Source: Actinomycetes bacterium
Lineage (GTDB): Bacteria; Actinomycetota; Acidimicrobiia; Acidimicrobiales; RAAP-2
Length of the DNA: 24,091 nt
Reading direction: 5' to 3'
Assembly: GCA_021777285.1 (NCBI GenBank)
Contig: JAJYDR010000018.1
Location: 1-24,091 of the forward strand
Position numbers and translations under genes: made by a program. Below are positions 1 to 6,575 of the stretch, in pieces. The stretch's first letter is position 1; every line of letters starts with the position of its first letter. The notes beneath the pieces were generated by a model. It saw nothing but the letters and a program-made list of their open reading frames with translations. It ran no database searches and was not told where the DNA came from.

Positions 1-318
1 ATCGAGCGCTGTCTCGCCCACTTCGATCTGCGTGATCGCTTCGCCTCGGTCAACTCAGCCGAGACCGAGCCCTTCGGCAAGCCCCACCCCGGCGTCTTTC
101 TCAGCGCCGCGGCGAACCTGGCGGTTGCCCCGACAAGCTGTCTCGTCTTCGAGGACTCCTCGGCCGGTGTGCTCGCCGCCAAGGCCGGACGGATGTCGGT
201 CGTGGCGGTGCCCACACCCCTTGACCGTGAGCTGCCGGCCTTCGGACTCGCCGACCTCGTGCTCGACTCACTGGCCGACCTCTCGGCGCAGTGGCTCGAC
301 CGTGCCTTCGGTCGTTAG
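1..318 (+). CDS. HAD-superfamily phosphatase, C-terminal part (5' end outside window)
   Basis: The first 105 codons of frame 1 are open and end at TAG 316-318. They encode the C-terminal half of a haloacid dehalogenase-type hydrolase of the beta-phosphoglucomutase / sugar-phosphatase kind. Visible landmarks are the motif III lysine in GKPHPGVF (about residues 25-32 of the fragment) and the motif IV acidic pair in VFEDSSAGVLAAKAG, which binds Mg2+. The N-terminal DxD nucleophile motif and cap domain lie left of the window, so the substrate cannot be judged; small phosphorylated sugars are typical for the family. The gene converges on the GNAT gene, and the two stop codons overlap (315-318). 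Confidence 0.86.
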   Translation: MERCLAHFDLRDRFASVNSAETEPFGKPHPGVFLSAAANLAVAPTSCLVFEDSSAGVLAAKAGRMSVVAVPTPLDRELPAFGLADLVLDSLADLSAQWLDRAFGR

Positions 319-785
319 AGCGCGAGCGTGAACCGCGACGCGCCGGGGTGGGTGTAGGCACCTGGCGGGAACGTGTCGACCGGTTCCCACCCGATCCTCG
401 GGTAGAGCGCGAGGGCCTCGGGTTGTGCCGGGCCGGTCTCGAGGTAGAGCCGTCGGTAGCCGAATTCGCGCGCGCGAACTGCGACGGCTTCCATCAGCGA
501 CTTGGCCAGGCCGTGGCGGCGCAGGTCGGGACGGACCCAGAGCCGTTTCACCTCGCCCACCGCGGCTGACGGGTCACCGATCGGACGAAGGCCGACGCCG
601 CCGGCCAGGTCGCCGCCGTCGCGCGCCACGAGGAAGCACCCCCGCGGCGGGGTCAGCTCGTCGTAATCGAGGTGATGGGCGTCCTCGGCGCTGCCGTAGC
701 GACGCTCCAACTCGTCGACCGCGGCGTAGATGAGGCTGCGCGATCCGCTGGCCCCGGCGGGCTCATCGGTAATGGTGAACGGCAC
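315..785 (-). CDS. GNAT-family N-acetyltransferase
   Basis: A 156-residue protein read on the minus strand. It has the acetyl-CoA-binding motif A of GNAT enzymes at about residues 79-101 (VKRLWVRPDLRRHGLAKSLM, with the R/Q-x-x-G-x-A loop as RRHGLA), followed by a LYLETG strand and an ALALYPRIGWEPV segment typical of the C-terminal half. It should transfer an acetyl group from acetyl-CoA to an amine; the acceptor cannot be inferred. The start is GTG at 785-783. It is preceded by TATCGT exactly 6 nt upstream, which suggests a leaderless transcript. The gene is divergent from ileS and ends tail-to-tail with the HAD gene. The single-domain length is normal for the family. Confidence 0.85.
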   Translation of the reverse strand: MPFTITDEPAGASGSRSLIYAAVDELERRYGSAEDAHHLDYDELTPPRGCFLVARDGGDLAGGVGLRPIGDPSAAVGEVKRLWVRPDLRRHGLAKSLMEAVAVRAREFGYRRLYLETGPAQPEALALYPRIGWEPVDTFPPGAYTHPGASRFTLAL

Positions 786-791
786 CAGCCC

Positions 792-797
792 ACGATA
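792..797 (-). promoter_or_regulatory. Putative -10 box of the GNAT gene (leaderless)
   Basis: On the minus strand the hexamer TATCGT lies 6 nt before the GTG start at 785. Transcription would therefore begin at or next to the start codon. No convincing -35 is visible. It follows the same spacing rule as several other first genes in the window. Confidence 0.45.
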
Positions 798-823
798 CGG
801 GTCATCGTCGCCCAGAGCCCCGT

Positions 824-851
824 TAGTACGATGAGGGGACCCGATGAAGGA
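824..851 (+). promoter_or_regulatory. ileS promoter -10 candidate and ribosome binding site
   Basis: TAGTACGAT at 824-832 contains a -10-like TACGAT (827-832). GAAGGAG at 845-851 is a good Shine-Dalgarno sequence 5 nt before the GTG start at 857, which decides the start. The predicted 5' leader is under 20 nt, far too short for a T-box riboswitch. Confidence 0.5.
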
Positions 852-856
852 GCACC

Positions 857-3800
857 GTGTTTCAACCCGTCAGCGCCGACCTCGACTTCGTGAACCTCGA
901 AGAGGCTGAACTCGAGCGTTGGAAGGCCAATGACGTATTCACCCGTTCGATGAACCATCGCTTGGGCAATGAACCGTGGGTGTTCTACGAGGGGCCACCG
1001 ACGGCCAACGGTAAGCCGGGGCTGCACCACGTCTGGGCGCGGATCTATAAGGACCTCTTCTGTCGGTACCAGACAATGCGGGGACGCTACGTCGCGCGTC
1101 GGGCCGGGTGGGACACCCACGGGCTGCCTGTCGAGGTCCAGGTCGAGAAGCAACTGGGGATCTCGGGCAAGCGCGCGATCGTCGAGGAGGTCGGCATCAC
1201 CGAGTTCACGCGGCTCTGTCGCGAGTCGGTGATGACCTACGTCGGGGAGTTCGAACGGCTCACCGAGCGCATCGGCTACTGGACCGACATGGAGCACGCG
1301 TACTTCACGTTCAACCCGTCCTACGTCGAGTCGGTGTGGTGGCAGCTCCAGCAGCTCTTCACGCGCGGTCTGCTCTACGAGGACCTCAAGGTCATCCCGT
1401 ACTGTCCGCGTTGCGGCACCGCTCTTTCGAGTCACGAGCTCGGTCAGCCCGAGGTGTACACCGACGAAGTCGACGAGAGCGCCTATGTCCGTCTGGCTGT
1501 GACCGACGCGGCCGCGCACGGCCTCGATGGCGTCACCCATCTCGCCGTGTGGACCACGACACCCTGGACGCTGCTCTCTAACGTCGCGGTGGCGGTGAAC
1601 CCGGCGATCACCTACGCCGTGGTCGAGGGCACCGTCGTTGCCGCCGACCTCGTGGAGTCAGTCTTCGGTTCCGACGCCCGGGTGTCGGCCACGCTCGCGG
1701 GCACCGCGTTGGTAGGCCTGCACTACGAACGCCCCTTCGTCGACGTCCCACTGCCGGCCGACGTCGACGCCTGCTACGTGGTGGCCGCCGACTACGTCAC
1801 GATCGACGAGGGCACCGGCCTCGTGCACCAGGCACCGGCCTTCGGCGAGATTGACCGCCAGGTGGCCCGAGCGCACGGTCTGCCGACGGTGAACCCCGTG
1901 GGCCCCGACGGCACGTTCACCGCCGCGGTCGGGTGGCTGGAGGGACGCGACGTGCGCGAGGCGAACCACGCGATCAACGACGAGCTCGAGCGGCGAGGCC
2001 TGTTGATCACGCGCATGGACTACGCCCACGCGCTCCCGCACTGCTGGCGTTGTGGCACGGTATTGATCTACTGGGGCAAGCCCAGCTGGTACATCGCCAC
2101 GAGCCAGTTCAAAGAGGCGATGATGACTGAGAACTCGACCATCGACTGGCACCCGGCTCACATCCGAGACGGTCGCTTCGGCGAGTGGCTCGCCAACAAC
2201 GTCGACTGGGCGCTGTCGCGTGACCGCTTCTGGGGGACGCCACTGCCGATCTGGCGCTGCGACGACGGTCACCTCACCTGTATCGGCTCACGCGCCGAAC
2301 TGGGTGCGTTGGCCGAACGCGACCTGACCGAACTCGACCCGCATCGCCCCGCCATCGATGAGGTCGTCTTTGACTGTCCGACCTGTGGTCTGGTCGCCCG
2401 GCGGGTGGAGCCGGTGATCGACGCCTGGTTCGACTCCGGCGCGATGCCCGCCGCCCAGGTCGGCTATCCGCACGTGGCGGGTTCGTCTGAGGCGATGCAG
2501 TTTCCCGCGCAGTTGGTGGCCGAGGCCATCGACCAGACCCGCGGCTGGTTCTACTCGCTGCTTGCCGTCAACTCTCTCGTCTTTGGGGGAACGCCGTACC
2601 AACACGTGCTCTGCTTGGGTCACATCGTTGACGAGCGGGGCCGCAAGATGAGCAAGTCCGTCGGCAACGTGATTGACCCGTGGGAGGTCCTGACGACCCG
2701 CGGGGCCGACCCATTGCGCTGGTGGATGTTCTCCCAGGGCTCGCCGTGGACGTCAACGAGGGCGAGCCTGGGCGCAATCGACTCGTCGCTGCGCGAAACC
2801 CTTGCGACGCTCTGGAACACGTTCAGCTTCTTCACGACGTACGCGGCGCTGAACGATTTCGATCCGGCCGATACCCGTGTGCCGCCGGTGACGGCGCGCA
2901 GCGACATGGACCGGTGGATCCTCTCGCGACTTGAGACAACGACGATCGACGTGACGACGGCCCTTGACGGGTACGAGCCGCTCGGGGGTACCGACGCGTT
3001 GGCGGCCCTGATCGACGACCTGTCGAACTGGTACGTCCGGCGCAGTCGTCGGCGGTTCTGGCGCACGGACCCGGACGCGCCGGCGTCGGATTCCCTGGCG
3101 GCGCACGCGACGCTCCTGACGGTACTTCAACGGATCACGCTTTTGATCGCCCCCTTCACCCCCTTCGTCGCTGAGCGGCTCTATCGTGAGCTCAACGAGG
3201 TCGACGACGTGGCGTCGGTACACCTGGAGGACTGGCCCGAGGCTGAAGCCGGACCCATCGACGAGGACCTCGAACGCTCGATGGCGGTGGCGCGACGACT
3301 GACGTCGCTCGGGCGCGCCGCGCGCGCCGAGGCGGGGGTCAAGGTTCGTCAGCCGCTCGCGCGAGCGTTGGTGTTCCTACCCAACGACGCCCCGCGCCCG
3401 CCGGCGGACGTGGTGGAGGACGAGTTGAACGTCGATGTGCTCGAATACGGCACGGAACTGGCCGAGGTCTTGAATTTCGAGCTGGTGCCCAACTTCCGGT
3501 CCGTGGGGCCGCGCCTCGGCGAGGCGGTCAAGGAGCTGCGCCCGGCGTTGGCGACCGTTGATCCGGTGGCCGCCGCCGCCGCGCTCGACGCCGGTGGGAC
3601 CGTGCGCGTCGAACTCTCCACCGGCACCTTCGAGCTCGGTGTCGAGGACCTCGAGTTGCGCGTGCGCAGCCAGGGCGGGTTCGCTGTCTCGCGCGACGGC
3701 GCCGAGGTGATCGCGCTGGACCTCACGCTGGACGACGGACTGCGCCGACGCGGTTATCTGCGCGACGTCGTTCGCCAGATTCAGGATCTTCGCAAGTCTT

Positions 3801-3988
3801 CGGGACTCGACGTCGCCGACCACATCCACGTCACGGTGAGCGGTCTGGACGACCTGAGCGATGGCTTCGGGGTCCTCGCGCGCGAGGTCCTTGCGAACGC
3901 GGTCCAGACGGGGAGTCGCGCCGAGCCGGCCCACGCGCTCGAACTCGACGACGGCCGTGAGGCCTCGGTGTGGATCGAGCGGGTCTAG
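857..3988 (+). CDS. ileS: Isoleucyl-tRNA synthetase, eukaryotic-like long form
   Basis: The 1043-residue protein charges tRNA(Ile) with isoleucine in the cytoplasm. It is a class Ia synthetase. The HIGH-motif region reads GPPTANGKPGLHHVW (residues 46-60), the variant I recall from actinobacterial enzymes. KMSKS is at 597-601 (GRKMSKSVGN). The CP1 editing insertion spans roughly 190-410, with tryptophan-rich signatures such as WTTTPWTLLSN. Cysteine pairs CPRC (183-186), CWRC (396-399) and CPTC (507-510) may bind zinc. The C-terminal anticodon-binding region is complete. Length fits the actinobacterial long type (about 1040), a group related to IleRS2 enzymes that are often mupirocin-tolerant; that property is inference. 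GTG 857 is chosen for its GAAGGAG site. The stop shares CTAG 3985-3988 with the convergent marR gene. Confidence 0.97.
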   Translation: MFQPVSADLDFVNLEEAELERWKANDVFTRSMNHRLGNEPWVFYEGPPTANGKPGLHHVWARIYKDLFCRYQTMRGRYVARRAGWDTHGLPVEVQVEKQLGISGKRAIVEEVGITEFTRLCRESVMTYVGEFERLTERIGYWTDMEHAYFTFNPSYVESVWWQLQQLFTRGLLYEDLKVIPYCPRCGTALSSHELGQPEVYTDEVDESAYVRLAVTDAAAHGLDGVTHLAVWTTTPWTLLSNVAVAVNPAITYAVVEGTVVAADLVESVFGSDARVSATLAGTALVGLHYERPFVDVPLPADVDACYVVAADYVTIDEGTGLVHQAPAFGEIDRQVARAHGLPTVNPVGPDGTFTAAVGWLEGRDVREANHAINDELERRGLLITRMDYAHALPHCWRCGTVLIYWGKPSWYIATSQFKEAMMTENSTIDWHPAHIRDGRFGEWLANNVDWALSRDRFWGTPLPIWRCDDGHLTCIGSRAELGALAERDLTELDPHRPAIDEVVFDCPTCGLVARRVEPVIDAWFDSGAMPAAQVGYPHVAGSSEAMQFPAQLVAEAIDQTRGWFYSLLAVNSLVFGGTPYQHVLCLGHIVDERGRKMSKSVGNVIDPWEVLTTRGADPLRWWMFSQGSPWTSTRASLGAIDSSLRETLATLWNTFSFFTTYAALNDFDPADTRVPPVTARSDMDRWILSRLETTTIDVTTALDGYEPLGGTDALAALIDDLSNWYVRRSRRRFWRTDPDAPASDSLAAHATLLTVLQRITLLIAPFTPFVAERLYRELNEVDDVASVHLEDWPEAEAGPIDEDLERSMAVARRLTSLGRAARAEAGVKVRQPLARALVFLPNDAPRPPADVVEDELNVDVLEYGTELAEVLNFELVPNFRSVGPRLGEAVKELRPALATVDPVAAAAALDAGGTVRVELSTGTFELGVEDLELRVRSQGGFAVSRDGAEVIALDLTLDDGLRRRGYLRDVVRQIQDLRKSSGLDVADHIHVTVSGLDDLSDGFGVLAREVLANAVQTGSRAEPAHALELDDGREASVWIERV

Positions 3989-4443
3989 ACGTTCGCGTTG
4001 AGCTTGCCAAGCAGCGTGGACAATGAATGGCGCTCGGTCTCGCTGAGTCGTCCGGCCAGCCGCTCGTCCAGGTAGGCGAGGTGGACGGCGAGTGCGTCGT
4101 CGAGCTTGGCGTTTCCGGCGTCGGTGATAGCGACGTGGATCGCGCGTCGATCTGAGGGGCAGAGCGTCCGCTCGACGAGGCCCGCCTCTTCGAGGCGGTC
4201 GATCAATCGGGTGGTGCCACCCGTCGAGTGGACGATTGCGTCGGCGATCTGGTTCATCTTCAAGCGACCGTCGGGCGACTTACGCAGCTGCAGCAGCACC
4301 TCGAACCAGGCGAGGGGTAGATCACACGTTGCCTCGAGTTCGACTCCGAGACCACGGGCCAGTCGGGCGTTGGTCTCGAGCAGCAGGCCGAACAACGTGA
4401 CCTTCTCGTCTCCCGAGGGGCAGGCCGTGGGATCGATCAACAT
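3985..4443 (-). CDS. MarR-family transcriptional regulator
   Basis: A 152-residue winged-helix repressor-type protein on the minus strand. The DNA-binding core runs from about residue 45 to 110. It contains the recognition helix region STGGTTRLIDRLEEAGLVER and the wing CPSDRRAIHVAITDAG, whose DRRA is diagnostic of MarR proteins. Helices at both ends would form the dimer interface. Cysteines at 8, 40 and 95 could allow redox sensing as in OhrR-like members, but this is speculation. A longer reading frame starts at ATG 4461, but ATG 4443 is preferred: an extended -10 (TGCTATACT) lies between the two and ends 6 nt before 4443, so the upstream ATG would not be transcribed. The gene is divergent from yceI, and repeated CAACTA/TAGTTG half-sites between them suggest it regulates both. 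Confidence 0.9.
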   Translation of the reverse strand: MLIDPTACPSGDEKVTLFGLLLETNARLARGLGVELEATCDLPLAWFEVLLQLRKSPDGRLKMNQIADAIVHSTGGTTRLIDRLEEAGLVERTLCPSDRRAIHVAITDAGNAKLDDALAVHLAYLDERLAGRLSETERHSLSTLLGKLNANV

Positions 4444-4449
4444 ACGCCA

Positions 4450-4458
4450 AGTATAGCA
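4450..4458 (-). promoter_or_regulatory. Extended -10 promoter of marR (leaderless)
   Basis: On the minus strand TGC-TATACT is an extended -10 element. Six bases (tggcgt) separate it from the ATG at 4443, putting the predicted +1 at the start codon. A TAGTTG sequence 17 bp upstream (4478-4473) sits at the -35 position and coincides with an operator half-site. Confidence 0.6.
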
Positions 4459-4472
4459 CATTCCTACGTTTG

Positions 4473-4478
4473 CAACTA
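4473..4478. promoter_or_regulatory. Putative MarR operator half-site in the marR promoter
   Basis: CAACTA here (GCAACTA from 4472) repeats the half-site at 4502-4508 and is inverted relative to TAGTTG at 4491-4496. It overlaps the -35 position of marR, so bound repressor could block marR transcription. Confidence 0.45.
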
Positions 4479-4482
4479 CTGC

Positions 4483-4512
4483 TTGACAAATAGTTGTAGA
4501 TGCAACTATACT
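4483..4512 (+). promoter_or_regulatory. Strong promoter of the yceI gene
   Basis: A consensus -35 TTGACA (4483-4488), an 18-bp spacer and TATACT (4507-4512) form the best sigma-70-type promoter in the window. The predicted start is near 4519, giving a leader of about 35 nt with AGGAG at 4542-4546, 8 nt before ATG 4555. Confidence 0.8.
4490..4509. promoter_or_regulatory. Palindromic operator overlapping the yceI promoter
   Basis: A perfect inverted repeat, ATAGTTG - 6 nt - CAACTAT, lies in the spacer and -10 box of the yceI promoter. The 20-bp size suits a MarR dimer, and the divergent MarR gene is the obvious candidate binder. Binding would exclude RNA polymerase. Confidence 0.65.
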
Positions 4513-4554
4513 GGTGTCAACACAAACCAGTGTTCGTATCTAGGAGAGAAAACA

Positions 4555-5100
4555 ATGAGCAACCTTCCCGCTCCCGGTGTTTACACCATTGACCCCACCC
4601 ACTCGAGCGTCGGCTTCGTCGCGCGCCACCTGATCGCCGCCAAGGTCCGTGGGCACTTCAGCGACTTCACCGGTTCGATCACCATTGGTGACTCGATTGC
4701 CACTTCCAAGGTTGAGGCGACGGTTCTGGCTGCGAGCATCACGACCGACAACGACATGCGTGACGGTCATCTCAAGAGCGCGGACTTCCTCGACCTCGAG
4801 AACCACCCGACCTTGACGCTGAACTCAACCACGATCACCGACAAGGGCCACGACAAGATTGAGATGGTGGCCGACCTCACCATCCGTGGCGTGACCAAGT
4901 CCGTCACCTTTGACGTCGAGTTCCTGGGCTCGGGTGCCGGCATGGCGCCGGGCGTCACGGTCGCGGGCTTCGAGGCCGTCGCCGAGATCGATCGTCGCGA
5001 CTTCAATGTCAACTTCGACGGTGCGCTGGAGAACGGTGCCCTCGTCGTCGGCAACAAGGTTGTCTTGGAGATCACGGTCGAAGCGAGCAAGCAGGACTAA
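4555..5100 (+). CDS. YceI-family protein (lipocalin-like, isoprenoid-binding fold)
   Basis: A 181-residue protein of the YceI family, an eight-stranded barrel that in characterised members binds a polyisoprenoid or amphiphilic chain. Family landmarks are YTIDPTHSSVGFVARH near the N-terminus, GHFSDFTGSI, DNDMRDGHLKSADFLDLENHPTLT in the middle, and the late strands DLTIRGVTKSVTFDVEF and VVGNKVVLEITVEA. There is no signal peptide, so it is probably cytoplasmic, unlike E. coli YceI. The reading frame extends upstream, but that part overlaps the promoter; ATG 4555 has a good Shine-Dalgarno site. Its own strong promoter and operator point to control by the adjacent MarR. A hairpin after the stop probably ends the transcript. 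The ligand and physiological role are not deducible. Confidence 0.92.
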   Translation: MSNLPAPGVYTIDPTHSSVGFVARHLIAAKVRGHFSDFTGSITIGDSIATSKVEATVLAASITTDNDMRDGHLKSADFLDLENHPTLTLNSTTITDKGHDKIEMVADLTIRGVTKSVTFDVEFLGSGAGMAPGVTVAGFEAVAEIDRRDFNVNFDGALENGALVVGNKVVLEITVEASKQD

Positions 5101-5123
5101 GTCCTCACACTGAGCGCAGTCTT

Positions 5124-5157
5124 GACGAGGCCGGGGGCGTACGCCCCCGGCCTCGTC
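5124..5157. terminator. Perfect 34-bp palindrome, probable terminator after yceI
   Basis: Two 17-base arms are perfectly complementary around the centre GTAC. The stem is very GC-rich and lies 23 nt past the yceI stop. There is no T tract, so it is either a T-less actinobacterial-type terminator or an mRNA-stabilising structure. Confidence 0.6.
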
Positions 5158-5159
5158 GG

Positions 5160-5165
5160 TACCAT
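5160..5165 (+). promoter_or_regulatory. Weak -10 candidate for the small membrane ORF
   Basis: TACCAT lies 6 nt before ATG 5172, the same spacing as other leaderless starts here. It begins right after the terminator-like hairpin. No -35 is visible. Confidence 0.25.
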
Positions 5166-5171
5166 GGGTCC

Positions 5172-5288
5172 ATGAACGAGCGCAACGCGAAGGGAGCACG
5201 GTCGACCGTCGGGGTCCTCGGCGTGGTGGCGACCGTGCTGTCGATCTGGTGGTTCGCGCTGCGGCCACGGCGGCGTCGGCGCGGCTGA
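5172..5288 (+). CDS. Possible 38-residue single-pass membrane peptide
   Basis: ATG 5172 to TGA 5286-5288 encodes 38 residues: a short polar N-terminus, one hydrophobic stretch at about residues 12-30 (TVGVLGVVATVLSIWWFAL), then RPRRRRRG. The composition suits a single transmembrane helix with its basic tail in the cytoplasm (N-out, C-in). It sits between the yceI hairpin and the MFS gene, with no Shine-Dalgarno but with TACCAT 6 nt upstream. I do not recognise a family. The gene may be real because the reading frame neatly fills the gap, but such a short ORF can arise by chance. Confidence 0.35.
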   Translation: MNERNAKGARSTVGVLGVVATVLSIWWFALRPRRRRRG

Positions 5289-5306
5289 GCGGCCGGCTCT
5301 GGCCGG

Positions 5307-5312
5307 TAGCGT
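5307..5312 (+). promoter_or_regulatory. -10 candidate of the MFS transporter gene
   Basis: TAGCGT ends 8 nt before ATG 5321, so the transcript would start at or within 1-2 nt of the start codon. No Shine-Dalgarno sequence precedes the gene, which fits a leaderless mRNA. Confidence 0.35.
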
Positions 5313-5320
5313 GGACGTCC

Positions 5321-6571
5321 ATGTCGTCCGCGTCCCTCGCACCGCTACGACACCCCAGTTTCTCGATCGCCCTCGCGGCGTCATTCGTGTCGTCGACGGG
5401 CACCTGGATGCAGTCGGTCGCGCTCGGGATCTATCTGACCCAGACGACCCACAACACCCTGTGGCTGGGACTGGTCACGGCCGCCGCGTGGGTGCCGAGC
5501 CTCGTGGGTTCGCCCCTCGGAGGGCTCGTCGCCGACCGATGGAACCGCCAGCGATGGATCCAACTCAATAACGTGGTGATGACCTTGGCCGCCGCGGCGT
5601 TGGCCGCGGCCGAACTCACGGGTCACCTCGCGCCCTCGACAGCCTGCTACCTCGCGATCCTCGAGGGTCTCGCGAGCGCGGCGGCCTGGCCGGCGTGGCA
5701 GTCGCTCTTGCCCGACCTGGTAGATCGTCACGAGGTCCTCGCCGCGGTGTCACTGTCTTCGGCGCAGTTCAACCTCGGGCGCGTCATCGGCCCGGTGCTG
5801 GCGGCGCTCGTGCTGACGTTCGGTTCCCCGGGGTGGTGCTTCGCGATCAACGCCGCAACCTTCCTTTTCGTCGCGGTCGCCTTCCTCTTCGTGCGCAGCA
5901 CGCCGCGACAGCGGATCGACGCACCGGTGCGCCTGTGGGGCGAGACCGTCGACGGCGCGAGGCGGGCGTGGTCAATCAACGGCTGCCGGTACCCAATCAT
6001 CGCCGTGGCGGTGGTGGCGGTCACGGTCAGTCCCTTCATCGCCCTCGTGCCCGCGATGGCCATCGAGGTCCTGCGCGCGGGCAAGATCGGCACCTCGTGG
6101 CTGGTCACCGCACAGGGGGTAGGTGCGGTGGTGGGGGCAATGACCCTACCGGGTCTCGCGCGACGGACGTCGAGGGTGTTCGTGCTGCGCCTCTCGATCG
6201 CGGCGGCTGTTGTGAGTGAGATGCTCTACGCGCTCTCTCCGACACTCGCGTGGGCGATGGCGTCACTCGTCGTGCTCGGCGCCGCCTACGTCGGCACGCT
6301 GACCGGCCTCATCACATCGGTGCAGCTGCACGCGCCCGAGCGCGAGCGTTCGCGGATCCTGTCGCTGTACACGCTTTCACTCTCGGCCGCGTACCCGCTC
6401 GGCGCCGTCGCCCAGGCGACCCTCGCGAGGTGGTGGGGCGTTCGCGCCGTGACCGGGATCGGCGCCGTCGTGATGGCCGCCGTGGTGGTGGGCGTCTCGG
6501 CGACCCGGCCGTCCTTCTGGGCGCAGTTCGCCTCGGCCTCGAAGAGTGAGGCGCGATTGCTGGCAGACTAG
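5321..6571 (+). CDS. Major facilitator superfamily exporter
   Basis: A 416-residue integral membrane protein with about 12 hydrophobic segments, the normal MFS length. The loop between helices 2 and 3 carries the MFS signature GGLVADRWNRQRWI (about residues 65-78). The opening LRHPSFSIALAASFVSSTGTWMQSVALGIYL resembles the EntS-like / MFS_3 group of drug or siderophore exporters. It should move a small molecule out of the cell using the proton gradient; the substrate cannot be read from sequence. An in-frame GTG at 5249 would add 24 residues of arginine/alanine-rich sequence overlapping the small ORF, so ATG 5321, followed directly by family-like sequence, is preferred. It ends 4 nt before the next start codon. 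Confidence 0.88.
   Translation: MSSASLAPLRHPSFSIALAASFVSSTGTWMQSVALGIYLTQTTHNTLWLGLVTAAAWVPSLVGSPLGGLVADRWNRQRWIQLNNVVMTLAAAALAAAELTGHLAPSTACYLAILEGLASAAAWPAWQSLLPDLVDRHEVLAAVSLSSAQFNLGRVIGPVLAALVLTFGSPGWCFAINAATFLFVAVAFLFVRSTPRQRIDAPVRLWGETVDGARRAWSINGCRYPIIAVAVVAVTVSPFIALVPAMAIEVLRAGKIGTSWLVTAQGVGAVVGAMTLPGLARRTSRVFVLRLSIAAAVVSEMLYALSPTLAWAMASLVVLGAAYVGTLTGLITSVQLHAPERERSRILSLYTLSLSAAYPLGAVAQATLARWWGVRAVTGIGAVVMAAVVVGVSATRPSFWAQFASASKSEARLLAD
6564..6569 (+). promoter_or_regulatory. -10 candidate of the aldehyde dehydrogenase gene
   Basis: CAGACT lies 6 nt before ATG 6576, inside the end of the MFS gene. The same hexamer with the same 6-nt spacing precedes mnmA, and TAGACT precedes ilvD. 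No Shine-Dalgarno is present. Confidence 0.4.
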
Positions 6572-6575
6572 ACCC

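Noticed and set aside
786..856. T-box riboswitch controlling ileS
   Set aside because: Actinobacterial ileS genes often have T-boxes, but only 71 nt separate ileS from the divergent GNAT gene and a promoter plus Shine-Dalgarno already occupy it. There is no space for a specifier stem and antiterminator.
653..1540. 295-codon open frame on the minus strand opposite the start of ileS
   Set aside because: It overlaps GNAT and ileS, whose proteins are clearly real; no recognisable domain.
4483..4554. Upstream TTG start that would extend YceI by 24 residues
   Set aside because: The extra codons overlap the -35, operator and -10 of the yceI promoter. The ATG at 4555 has a Shine-Dalgarno and begins the family-like sequence.
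5249..5320. Upstream GTG start for the MFS transporter
   Set aside because: The added 24 residues resemble no MFS N-terminus and overlap the small membrane ORF.
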